Assembly: GCF_000004075.3 (NCBI RefSeq)
Contig: NC_026660.2
Coordinates: 10,726,001 to 10,790,000 of the forward strand
Length of the DNA stretch: 64,000 nucleotides
Direction of reading: 5' to 3'
Source of the DNA: Cucumis sativus
Taxonomy: Eukaryota > Streptophyta > Magnoliopsida > Cucurbitales > Cucurbitaceae
Shown: positions 1-12,000 of the stretch, piece by piece
Numbering within the stretch: position 1 is the first letter of the stretch
How the letters are laid out: each line of letters opens with the position of its first letter
Translations under genes and position numbers: made by a program
The notes under the pieces: generated by a model
The model's input: the letters and a program-made list of their open reading frames with translations, nothing else
What the model was told of the DNA's origin: nothing
Database searches by the model: none

Positions 1-2150
1 AGTCCACAATGGCCCATCATTTGCCTCTTAAATTACAAGGTTACTGCTGACTTTTAAATTTTTAAAAGTTCAAATTACAAAATTGGTTTCTATGGTTAGG
101 AAGAAAGAATTGTAAGAATTTAATCTCTATATGCTTTATAATTTGAATTCATTCTCAATACTTTATAATTTTTTCTTATTTATATATATATATAGTATTG
201 GTACAATCTCCAAAACTATTTGTCAGGTTTTATCAAATTACAAGAACTAAGCTCTTATTTTAAAACTACAGAGACTAAGGGGTGTTTGGAAGATTAACGG
301 GATGAGATTTAATACAATGTAATAAAAATATTTATATATGGATTGATAGTTTTAAATTTTTTTTATTACTGTTTTTCCGATTTTATTTTTATTCTTACTC
401 GTACTCTTGAACACTCCTTTGATTCTATGGATTACGTTCTAGCTTTTCAAACAACTTTTTTAAAGTTTAACTTTCTATTAATTATATGGATCAAACTTGT
501 AATTTAACATTTTTAAAAAATGTTTTGTAAAGGGTGTTTTAGTAACTAGAAGAATAAATTATCGGTAAGTTTTTTAATTTTTAAGTCCATCTTTTCCTAT
601 AGTTCATAGGCTTTTAGAAATTTTAATGTCATATTTAATAGGTTTGAAAATGTTTAAATACTTACTAGATCAAATAGATATAGATAGAATAAATATTAGA
701 AGAAATGTTATGGATCGAAAATAAAATGAAACTATTTAAAATATAATGAAAAACTTAAATTGAGTAGAAAAAAATTGTTGGTAAATAGTTTTGAAAATAT
801 CCTTAGATATATATATACAATCATCGAGTAAAATCTTGAATTAACATAATTTTTGCGAGCCAAGGAAAGAAACATAAAGATAAAATCAAAGATCGGTATA
901 ATGCCGTTGAGCCTCAAAAATCCAATAAACAAAGTTTTGAGTAGAAGATATTGTTTAAACACAAATTTATTGAATTTAGATATAATTTGTCATGCATGTG
1001 AAATTTATTATTGTTTTTTTATAACATTAATTGATAATAAAAGTATATGTTAATTGAATTATATTGAAGTATTTAAATATCAAAATAATGAATAAACATT
1101 ATGATTTAAATTGTTTGTCTATAAAAGGATAGACTATGTAAAAATTGTTTAAAAAAAACTTGAGATATCATATCAATTTTTTCAACATTTGAGCATTATT
1201 TAACTTTTTATGGTGAGTTATTGAATCATCTTAGATAAAAAAAAATGCTTATTACCACATCGATCTCACCCCACCAACCCAAGGAAGACAAAAATAAATA
1301 AATAAATATAATGCAACATTGAAATTGAAATATTCAATCTTTACTTTCTATAAATTGAGCCAGTGTTAATGTATATACATTAAATATTAATTAAAAGTTT
1401 GTTTTGCTTCATATATAGCAGAAATCAATACTAATGAATTTAATTGGATGTTATAATTTGATAACAAATGATAATTTTATACCAAATTGATCAATAAGTT
1501 AGATATTGATTACTATGATCAATATTAATGGATCCCAACCAACTGTTAACTATTGCATGACAATAGTTGTTGTGATGCATTGTACGAATTACATTATTGT
1601 AGTGTTACATCTCAAAATAATAATAATAACAACAACAATAATTGATTTACTATTTACGAGCGGTTTGGACAATAGCTATAAAAAAAAATTCAATTAACTA
1701 TACTAAACTTTCTATTCTAAAATTTTTATTTGCTACAAGAGTTACTTTTTTCTTCCTAAACTAATAATCTATACCTCAAACTCAAATAACAAGTCATTTA
1801 TAGATAAAGAAATGAACACGTTACTAATTAAGAGATCAATTGGACAGTAGTATAGTTGTTTATTTTAGATGTAATGTTCAAGTCGTGGAAGTCTCCATTG
1901 TTCTACTTAATGTCTTATGCTAGTATTATCCTTAGAAAAAAAAATGAAAAATAGATTTTTAAGAAAAAAAGAAGAAGATAATTTTCAGAAACAATAAAAA
2001 AGAGAATTTGAGAAAATATTTACCCTTTGATTTTGTTTTAGGTTATATATATATATATATTTTAAAAACCTATATTTTTATATTACCTAAATAAAACAAA
2101 ATAATATCATTTTAACTTTGTAATGTTTAAAACGTCACTCTCTTTTAGAG
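1..2150. other. AT-rich intergenic spacer
   Basis: No coding region can be supported here. Open frames are short, AT-rich and have no recognisable protein family. The stretch contains TA runs (around 181-194 and 2046-2060), homopolymer A/T tracts, a possible small MITE near 277-420 and a sentence-like dispersed motif (fragments resembling the foldback at 4688-4895) near 200-280. It ends just before the transcribed leader of the XS-domain gene. Confidence 0.6.
277..420. repeat. possible short MITE with terminal inverted repeats
   Basis: The left end reads AAGGGGTGTTTGGAAG and the right end is CTTGAACACTCCTTT, whose reverse complement is AAAGGAGTGTTCAAG. The two ends therefore form an imperfect inverted repeat around 144 bp of AT-rich sequence. 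The GTGTTTGG type of end is common in hAT-like plant MITEs. I could not see a convincing target-site duplication, so this is only a candidate. Confidence 0.35.
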
Positions 2151-2229
2151 TATGAGTAGGGTGGGGGGAGGATCTCTGTCGCACGTGCCATTATCGTACG
2201 ATCGTGCAAAGTTCGATACTCGCTCGTTA

Positions 2230-2628
2230 TGCCACAATCTCTTCTTCTTCTTCCTCTTCAATGGCGACCATTACCAATCCTTCTTCTTCTTCTTCTTCTT
2301 CAATGATGACCATTACCAATGCCAGTATCTCAACAAAACCACTAACACTACCTTCAACATAACTCTCGATTTTCAGACCCACTCCTTCTTCTCCGATCAA
2401 TATCACTCGCTGATCGAACTTTTCTTTTCCCTTCGTCCCCTTGCATTCACTTTTAATCGTTTTTTTTTCTTTCTTTATGTTTTTCGTATTTGTTTTCAAC
2501 TCAATCTTGCTTACTGACCATTTTGTTTTTTGTTTTTTGTTTTTCTTTGCACTGTTTTCTTTTTAGTTTTTTTATTATCTTTTCTTCTAGGGTTCTTAGT
2601 TTTTGTTTTACTTAGTGAAAATAATGCA
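2230..2628 (+). promoter_or_regulatory. 5' leader of the XS-domain gene with CTT repeats and an upstream ORF
   Basis: The region just before the XS start codon has two CTT-rich tracts (about 2238-2252 and 2278-2299), typical of plant 5' UTRs. It holds a 33-codon upstream ORF from an ATG at 2261 to a stop ending at 2362, rich in Ser/Thr. The start of transcription is not certain. The uORF could dampen translation of the main frame; this is inference from position only. An alternative is that the uORF belongs to another, unseen splice form. Confidence 0.4.
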
Positions 2629-5430
2629 ATGAACTCTAGAGAAATGAGTCAGGATAAGAGGTCTCAGTCTCCGTTGTTGTTTGGACGGATGTAAGTTGAG
2701 TTTAGTAATGGGGAAATATGCGTCTAGCCAATTAGAAACAATTTAACAACAATATGGAACATTTTAGATACTTGTATAGAAAACACTTGGAAAATGCCTT
2801 TTTTTTTTGTGTGACTGTTTAAAGAAAAAGTAATTCATATAAACACTACTCTCAATGTTCATATTAAAAATCATGTTTAATATCTTTCACAAGGTCAAAA
2901 CTATTCAAGCGTGTGAATTGGAAAATGCTTTTGATCCGTTGATAGTAGTTAGTTTAGGGAAATGCTGGATTTGGCGATCCTAGGTTTGTCCGGATAGATA
3001 TATAATAAATTTAGGTGTTGCTTTGGTTAAGAAGTTGAGAGGAATGAAGTCACCCAAAGAGTTAGGTGAAGTATAGGATCTAGGAGTACAACTCTACTCC
3101 ACACCTTGCACGAGGAGTTGGGAAAGGAAGTCGAAGTTTCCCCAAGAAATTTTTTGATCCCATGATTAAGAAATGTCAATTTTATGCCTTGTTTTTTTAA
3201 CTCCCTACAATATGGGTCCCAAAAGTTCACAACTCCACTCCTTACCGTTAGATGATAATTATAGAAACATTTTCTATTATTATGAACTTCTCTGATGTAA
3301 GTTTGAATTGAGGAAGACTTTTGTATTCAACTACTATTTACATATTTCTCTCCTTTCATATATTTTATTAATTTTTTTTTAATGAAGCTTCATTTTGAAA
3401 TGAAATTGATGGGACTCCGTGGAGCTGGTTTAGGCTTTTTGGAATCAGTCTCTTGTTCATTTCAAATGATCAGTGAAAGAGTTATCTTTGAACTTTGTTT
3501 TGATTTTCAATTGAGAAATCATAGAAATTTAGACCATGTTTAATTGTGTTTTCAAAGAGAACGAGTGTAATGCATGCTAAAAAGTTTCTTGGAATCAAGA
3601 CTTTAGTCTGAGTTTTCTTCTACACTCCCGTGACTACATAATTTCTTGCCTTGTATTGTTGTTTTCATATCTTCTTTAGAAGATATTTATGAAGTTCAAC
3701 CGATGCTCTAGTATTCCACCTCTTCTTAAGTTTGTAATGAATGAATAATTTGAGGTTCATATATTCTAGTATGCAAGACGTTTTTCATGGATTGCCATTT
3801 ATTTTGGCAAAGCCTCTTTATCTTGGTGCACATGTTTCAGGTTTCTGTATATATATTGCTTGCTAAATTTACTCGCATTTTTATCAGCAAGTCCAAGGAG
3901 TTTGTAGATGCACTAAGCTTACCACAACATGCCTCTCGGACGCTGGAAGGATCTAGGGCAGAACACTTGGGTCTTCATAAAGCACTTTGTTGGCTCATGG
4001 GATGGAGCAGTGAAATAGCGCCAAATGGTCTATGGGTACGAATGATATTACCTCCTGTAGAAGTACTTGCTTTGAAGGAGGATCTCATTATATGGCCCTC
4101 CGTTCTTATCATTCATAATAGTTCTATTGCAATTGATAAACGATATGAAGGGGTAGCCATAAGCTGTGAGAAGCTTGAGGCTGCTGTAAGAGGTAAACCC
4201 TGTCTTTGCTGTAACTATGAATTGCCCCGTCTTTCCATCTAATTTTCAAGTTGCATGTTGATGGCACATCATTCAAGAGTTCAAGTCGTCTTCTCAAGTT
4301 GACCAAAGATGTGGTTTATAGACATGCTCAATATATTTTTAAAATAGTGCTCCCTTGGTTGTTTTTATGTTATCGGAGCTGGAATCAATCAATTATATAG
4401 ATGGTTTTTTCTTTGAGATACTTACAACTCACACCTCTTTGTCTTCCCTATTTTGCAAACTATATTATTTTATTTTATTTTTAGAAAAAATTCATAAATA
4501 CTCATGTGAATTCCAAAATCTAAGTAACGGTAAATATCGGTTAAATATTGCAGTTAAATTTAACGGAATTGGTCAGTGGACTAAATTCTAGTTCTAGGTT
4601 TGCTATGTGGATCTACGTTACTACAGTGGACTCACATAAGAGTTTGATTTTTAAAGTACTCAAAGTATATGCATGTAACTCTTTTCGGTTAAATTGAAAA
4701 TTTGATCTTTATAATTTAGAAAAAATTATTGCTTTTAAAAGTTAGAATTTTGTACTTTAGTTTTGATAAAACCTTATAAACAGTCCTTATACTTTGATAG
4801 AATAGTCTTGCAAAGATTATTTCAAAAAGTTTTATCAAATCATAGAAACTAAATTCTAACTCTCTAAATCATACGGACTAAATATTCAATTTAACAGTCT
4901 TTTTTCTTTTGCTTTGGTTACTACAGTCCTGTTAGATTAGTCTTCACCAACTCGGGTGAATTATGCATGTTTACCTTTGTTAATTTATTCGATAAAAGTT
5001 AAAAGCGTTATTGGTTGTTTAGTCTTTTGGTTTCACCATAGTATGAGTTTGACCCGAAACAAAATGAGCAGCAATGGGTTGTGGAGGGAAGTTCAAAGTG
5101 GTACGTGGTAAAGCTGTAAACCAGAGTATTATGGTTGTAACTTTTGGTGCGATGTTTTATGGGTTGCAAGAAGCAGAAAGACTACACAACAACTTTGCAG
5201 ATAAGAGTCACGGCAGGGACGAGTTCCATAAAATCAATTTGAGATGTCTCGTTGACAGCAACGTGGATATGCATAAAGCAACAGGAGCAAACACATTGGA
5301 GAGTGTACGTTATGGCTACTTAGGCCTCGTCGAGGACTTGGATAAACTCGACTTTGAGACCAAGAAGAGATCTGTGGTGAGAAGCAAGAAAGAAATCCAA
5401 GCCATTGTGCATGCATCTCTTCAGTGTTAG
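2629..5430 (+). CDS. XS-domain protein (SGS3-type RNA-binding domain)
   Basis: Three exons join in frame: 2629-2690, 3888-4192 and 5072-5430, giving 241 aa. The first intron starts GTAAGT; the phases match exactly (2 nt then 1 nt; 1 nt then 2 nt). The middle and last exons encode an XS domain at roughly residues 35-170. Its signs are the LIIWPSVLIIHN strand, the central glycine/basic segment before SIMVVTFGAMFYGLQEAERLH, and the HGRDEF end. XS domains bind RNA in SGS3 and FDM/IDN2 proteins of RNA-directed silencing. Unlike those, this protein has no zf-XS, XH or clear coiled coil, so it is a bare XS protein. Its role is unknown; RNA binding is inferred from the family. The start at 2629 is the first in-frame ATG of the first exon; a second Met lies five codons on. 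Intron 1 is about 1.2 kb, intron 2 about 0.9 kb, and both carry repeat remnants. Confidence 0.82.
3030..3240. repeat. MITE-like remnant in XS intron 1
   Basis: The stretch has GGAGTTG/CAACTCC-type blocks facing each other (for example AGGAGTACAACTCTACTCC near 3082-3101 and ACAACTCCACTCC near 3229-3241). These resemble ends of hAT-like MITEs seen in cucurbit-type genomes. No clean target duplication was found. The call rests on pattern only. Confidence 0.35.
4688..4895. repeat. foldback MITE (about 208 bp) in XS intron 2
   Basis: The element begins GTTAAATTGAAAATTTG and ends CTAAATATTCAATTTAAC, which are inverted copies of each other. The pairing continues inward for about 80 bp on each side: TTATAATTTAGA faces CTCTAAATCATA, and TTTTGATAAAAC faces GTTTTATCAAA. 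Related sequence lies around 200-280 and 12420-12600, so it is a dispersed family. It has no coding capacity. Confidence 0.6.
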
Positions 5431-6028
5431 TGTTTACTAAGAGTTAGTTTTGTATAGAAAGTCTCACGCATTGGTGTTGGTTAAGGTACCCAAACCCACG
5501 ACCGTCATCTTAGTTTTGTATTTGGGTCAACTAAACTAGTTTCTGTAGTCTTTTATTTTTTCTTTTTGTTGGTGGGAACACAATTTTTTGTCAAGAGCTT
5601 GGTAACAGAGAAGAGTTCACCTGGATTAAGTTAGGGGAATGAATTCACATTGGCTTCTTGCCATCATTGATCTGATTTGAAATGCTAGTTGTATATCAAA
5701 AAATTATCCCATGCTTATAGTTTCCTTGGATAATTCTATTTTCTTCTGATTGTATCAGCTCCACTATACTATACTATACGTGTTTCTTTCATGTATCATT
5801 GCACACTTTAAATGGGGGGGAGAGAGAGAGAGTCAGAAATTGTAAGGATTTTAGACTGAATCTTTTGTGCACTTATATAAAACTTTTAACAACTTTCATG
5901 AAGAACATCCCAAGTTTCTACTAAAAATGATTGCACATTTTGAATGAATAAATAATTTATACACACAACAATTGAGCTATTGTTTAAATTTGATTATGCA
6001 ACTCCTAATAGTTTTGTGATCGAGTTTC
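5431..6028. other. convergent 3' spacer between XS gene and PDR transporter
   Basis: The two genes converge here and this stretch must hold both 3' UTRs. It contains a short G/GA run (5813-5833, G tract followed by AG repeats). I see no further gene. Confidence 0.55.
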
Positions 6029-9000
6029 TCATCTTCGTTGAAAGTTGAGGAATTTAATGCCGTATGCAAACACGAATAAGAAAAGAAGAACCCAACCGAG
6101 GTGGCCGATAACAAGTGGGACTAGAAAGTCATGATCAAAACCCAAATTTTCCTTGAGGAATTCATTTACTCGCATCGGTTCCGAACCAGGAATCTCTATG
6201 AAGTTGGTTTTGTCTCCTATTTGTGATGCGAAAATGCCATAGATTGTCCAAGCAACTGGTGAAGCCCAATAATACCATCTCCACCACACAGGAATTAGCT
6301 GCAAGCAATTTAAGAGTTAAACTTTCAATTAAGATTACATTTTCAATTTTGAGGATCAAACTTATTTACTTTATTTCCAAGTTAAGGTTCTGATTCTCTA
6401 AAAAACTTGTATCAAGGTTTGGGATCACGTACCATCCTGGGGATGAGGAAACCAGAGAACAAGTTCCAGAAGTTGAGAAAAAATGACATAATAACTGCAG
6501 CAACTTGAGGGCCTGGAGTGAGGGCAACAACCATCATCCCGTACATAGAGAAGTAAGTGAAGCACATGAATACAAAATAGTAGAAATAGAAGAACTTGTC
6601 TGCCTTCCACTCGAACCCGATCATCGAGTATAGAAGCAACACATAGACGATAGTTTGGATAGCAACATATATTGTCTCAATGGCCACCTGCAGAGCAGTC
6701 ATTTTCATCAATCACACATGTTATTTTTCTACATTGATAAAGGAAAATATGATATTGAGAGATATAATTTGTTAATTTGATATTGATTTTCATCTCCTTA
6801 CTTGAGCAAATGCATATGGTAACTCAGAATACATCCCTGCAGCTCTTTCTCGATAGAATACCATCCTTTCTATCGAAACAACAGTTTGTGCAGCCGAAGC
6901 GTTGGTAGCTCCAAGGAAGAGAACTGCAGAGTATATAGCTCCTAAAACATTCATTAGGTCTTGTTGTTTCTCTCTGTCAACAGAATGAAGATCAAGTTGA
7001 AACTTTTAAGTTCATCAAATCATCTGAATTATTCTTTCAACATTAAAAAGGGGAGATATCATATTCATAGGAACATTATATTAAGAATGTGGTTGAAAAT
7101 AAAAGAACTCGACTTACATTATGTTTCCTTTACCCCAGAAGATTATACCAAACAAAATGCCGATAATGATAGTCATGAAGAATCGGATTGCATTGTACCG
7201 CGAGTTTCTCCAATACGACCAGTGTTGTTTCCAGAAGCAAGCCTTGCACTGAGTTATGAAGCCTTGGGAATATTTTGTAGGGAAATAAAGATCATTGGAC
7301 TCTTCTTGTGGAGTGCTTAGTTCTTTTATGAGGATCTGATTTGTCCTGAGGAATGAAGGAAAAAATTCACCCAAGAAAAAAAAAATCAATTCACGCATTT
7401 ACTGGAGGATAAGAAGTTTCATGGGGAAATGAGTTGCATCATAATTTCACTTACTGGTAGAGATTGGAGTTTGCATATATTTCTGCAAAATCGACATCAA
7501 GTTGAGCTTCTACAGTGGCAGAGCTCACCTCGAGCATCCATGTAGCAGGATTGTAGCCCTCTTTAATTTTTGGAACCCCTTGAATGGCCTGCAAAAGTAC
7601 TCATGTGGGAAGTATTAATAGACAAATCTATTATAATCTGATCGTGCTAAACGTGAATATAAATGTGTAAGAATCAAGTATGTAAATATGATTCGATGAC
7701 CAACCATACCTCAAAGTATTCGATTAGTAGGTGAGAATGGCGACCAAGTGGTCCTGCATAAATCACTTGTCCTCCCCTTTTCATTAGCAAGAGCTACAAG
7801 TGACAACAAAGAAAAAATCAATTTATGAAGATCACGCTTCACTCACACCTTAAGGTTGAAACTATGTCAATGAACTTAAATACCTCATCAAATGCTTCAA
7901 AGATATCAATACTTGGTTGGTGAATTGTGCAGACAACTGTTCGTCCCGTGTCAACTGTGTTTCTTACCGTGCGCATTACAATAGCAGCAGCTCTTGCATC
8001 TAGGCCTGATGTTGGTTCGTCCATAAAGATGATAGAAGGATTGGCAACTAACTCAACAGCGATTGTGAGCCTCTTTCTTTGTTCAGTTGAAAGACCGTTC
8101 ACTCCAGGAAGTCCAACTAGAGCATTTCTCAATGGATTAATCTCAACCAACTCCATCACTTCCTCGACAAACATCTGCATAGATCATCAATAAAAATTTT
8201 AGTAACATCATCAGTTGTTGCATTCTCTAAAAGCATTTTAGAATCTAGTGTGTACGAATCATACCTTTCGTGTTTCCGTTTTTACATCAGATGGAAGACG
8301 CAACCAGGCAGAGTATAATAAGGACTCGTATACTGTGACATATGGTGAATGGATGTCATTCTGTTCACAATAGCCACTAACTCGAGTAAATGTAGTTTGG
8401 TTCTTTGGGTATCCAGAAATTGTTATACTTCCTTCAATATAGCCACCAGTTTTTCTTCCTGCTAATACATCCATCAAGGTGGTCTTTCCAGCACCACTTA
8501 CACCAACTAATGCTGTAAGAACACCGGGCCTAAAAGCGCCACTAACGTCCCTCAACAGTTGTAGTCGTCTTTCATCAACCCCTTGGCTCTTCATTTCCTA
8601 ATAAAGGTACACAAAATTCAATGAGTTGGATTTTTTTTTGTCTCAAACATATGCTGCAACTATAAGATATGTAGAGAGAGATATAATTGTAGGTTCTAAA
8701 ATAAAGGTACTTACTGGAGGCATGTCAACATAATAGTTCACATTGTTAAAAGCTAAAGAAAGAGGTTGAAACGGCAAAACCATTCCTCGGTTAGTACGAT
8801 TATTTGCCACACCAACACCTGATCTTTTATTTCCGGTTAAACTCGACGTCAGTTGTTTCTTAGAGTTACTTTCTGAGTTGTCCTCTGATATCACAACTTT
8901 GTTATCACCAAAAGCTTGAACCAAGAAGAAAGCAAAAGGTCAATAAAAAAATTCAATTCAAAAGAAAAGAAAGATGAGTTTGTAGTATTGACTTACGATT

Positions 9001-12000
9001 CAAAAAGGTGAGGGCGGCGATGAAAAGAAGATTGAAAAGAAGAGAAAAACCAAAAAGTGCTCCAATACAAATCCAGAACCAATATTCATCAGTAAACAAG
9101 CCTCTTTCCTTTAGAAGGATCTTTCCTACTGTCGAGTTGAGAATTGGCTGAGCCAAAGAAAGATGGTAAGCATGAAGGATGAAATTCTTTGAATTTTTAA
9201 GTTTCAAATTTTGAATGTTCTGATGTTCAATAGATGTTTAATAGGAACTTACAGCACTCCATCTCTTGTCCAGAAACTCGTTGATGGCGATGGCATTTTG
9301 TCCATACATCATAGGAGAAATGTAGTAGGCCCATTTTAGCCATGGTTTGATGTCATCTACATAAAGAAAGGTAGCAATTACATATTATTATTAGATGTAT
9401 TTGAATGTATTTTATCTAATATAAGATAGTGAAAAGAGGATGGTTATCAGATTGATTCTTTTACTTTTGGAGACGATGAAGCCACCAAGCACAAACACCA
9501 TCTGCAAAGTGAAGGTACCGAGCGTGTTTACAACAACCTCTGCTCTTCCGAGGGCTGCAATGAAGCGAAATAGACCCAAAGCCATTTGATGGATTCCAAT
9601 GAAGGCCAGCAGCTGTTTGAAGAACCTGAAATGTTGGAAGTGATGGTAGAATTTAAGCATCATTCATAACTCGTTTTGATCTTGTTGCTCTATGATTAAT
9701 TTTACTTTGTTGTTTTTCTTACCTACTGGCGGCAGGTGCATAACCGATTGTGTAGTATGTAAGACCAATCCAGATCGTCGATTCCACTAATGAGATGGGA
9801 ATCTTCAGTAGCCAAATGGGTAAGCCAAAAGCCCACGCTGGATAGAAAAAGAAATCTCTTTGTTTATAGAACACAGGAAGCCTAAAAACTGTCATTGCCA
9901 TTTCCATTGTTCCATTGAACATGACATTTAAAAGACTGAAAAACAAGGCTCCCCAAAACTTCCCACTCTCTTGGATTGAACCCGGTTTCATCTCTGTTCT
10001 TAAGAACACTGTGAATGTAATTGTAGCCATGACTGTGATCTGACAAGTCTTAAAAATGTAAATGAAAGAGTTTCTTTTCATCAATAACCATTCCCTTGAG
10101 AAGCAAGCCTTGAAGAGTGCCCAATTGGAAAGACCATACTTTTTTGTTACTAATGCAGCAGGATGAGTTCTAGATTTATCAAAAGGAACTCTAAGATCTT
10201 CTATGAGGTGTTGGGCTACATGAAAAGAAGTAAATGCTTGGACGAAATCTGACACAGAGATGTAATGGTAAGGCTGGTTTTTCCTACTCCAATATTGCTC
10301 TTGGTCCTTTTTGGAAGTAACTTCCTGCAGAAAGTCTGCAACACCCTTCCTTTCTGGGCATTTGAAACCGACATATTCGAAGAACTCGAGAATATGCTCA
10401 CGTGGACCTTGGTACACAATCTGACCTTCAGAAAGAAGGATTATATCATCGAAAAGATTAAATGTTTCAGGTGCGGGTTGTAGTAGCGATATCACCATGC
10501 TGATGTCCATAATGTGAACCATTTGCCTCATAAACTTAACAATCTGAAAAGTGGTAGAACTGTCCAATCCTGTTGAAATTTCATCCATGAAAAATGCCTT
10601 TGCAGGTCCAACCAACATTTCCCCTAAATTTTAACACACAATAAAGATTCTTCAAAACTAATAAAAACCAAGTGAGAAATTCAAAACATAAATTTCATAA
10701 TCTATAGCTAACACACCAGTAGTTACTCGCTTCTTTTGTCCGCCCGAGATGCCTCTTGTCATATTATCTCCAACCATTATATCCGCACAAATATCAAGAC
10801 CAAGTATCTGAACGAAGTTGAAATTGTTTTAATATGTCTTAAATTTGTATAGATATAGCATGCCTGAAAAGGGTATATAATAGACAAACCTTTAGAACAT
10901 AATCTGTTATCAGACTAGTTTCCTGGCCAGCCATAGCTGTGGCTTTCATGTATGCATCGATCTCAGGATCTGGTTTAATTCCTGCTTCTTTCTCCCTTCT
11001 AGACAATTCAACTAACAAGTCATACCTCGTTCCAACTCCGAGACAGCGTCCAGAGAAGTCTAATGTCTCACGAACGGTCATTTCACCGTAATGAAGGTCA
11101 TGCTGGCTAATATAAGCACCGGTTCTTTGAGGTATGAATTCATCAAGATCATGACCACAATATGTAACTTTTCCACTTAACTGTTTGAAAACTTTTAATT
11201 TGTCAGTTAGAATGAAGAAACAATTGGATGCATTAAAGGTCAAACAGAGAGAAGTTGTGGTTGACCTTTAGATCATCATCTAATTTTCCGGCAAGTGCTT
11301 TTAGAAGTGTTGTTTTTCCTGAACTAGGAGGACCGAGAAGCAATGTCATCCTGAAAAACGTTGACAATAGAATAAGTTGCAACAAAATGAAGGTGTGCAT
11401 ATAGTTAATCACTTTCCTTCTTAGAGAAAGAAGATAGCAAAAGTCATAAGAGAAGCAAAGTTTACACTTAAGATCCGTAGTAACCTGATCGCTCTACCTA
11501 AACCAATCGTTATAACGGTCCCTAAGCTCCATTACTGCAAAGACTTTCGCCTTTAAATTTTCAGTGTCTTATACTTTTTCTCCATAAACTTCCTTTGACA
11601 CTTGTTTTGGTCATTTTCTTCATGAAATTTTTGTGCATTCCAAATCTTAAGTTTGGAATGTTTTTAATTTGTTATCTAGCGCTCCAAACTAACCAAGTAG
11701 AGAGATCTCACTTTATCTTTCTAACGTTTAGAGGAGGATGCTAAATAAACTTTCTTTAGAAGTCCATCTTACAATTGTTTATGTCCATCCTCCTCACTTT
11801 TTTATTGTTGATTTCTTAACTCAAAACACAAATCTAAGTCATACTATGTGATCTTAGATTAGGTATGACTTAGATTCAAAGACGTATGAAAGTCTAGAAG
11901 CAGGAAAGTTTATAAAATCAAAATGGGATGGTGAAAGAAGGTACCTTGAGGGCTTTATTATGCCACTAACATCTTGGAGTATCTTAACAACTCTTTTCTT

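Noticed and set aside
2152-2517. 121-codon frame rich in Phe at the XS leader
   Set aside because: The Phe and Leu runs are CTT/TTC repeats; the XS gene start at 2629 lies in another frame and closes well in frame with the later exons.
11480-11560. tRNA-like string in PDR intron 3
   Set aside because: The bases do not fold into a cloverleaf and box A/B are not both present.
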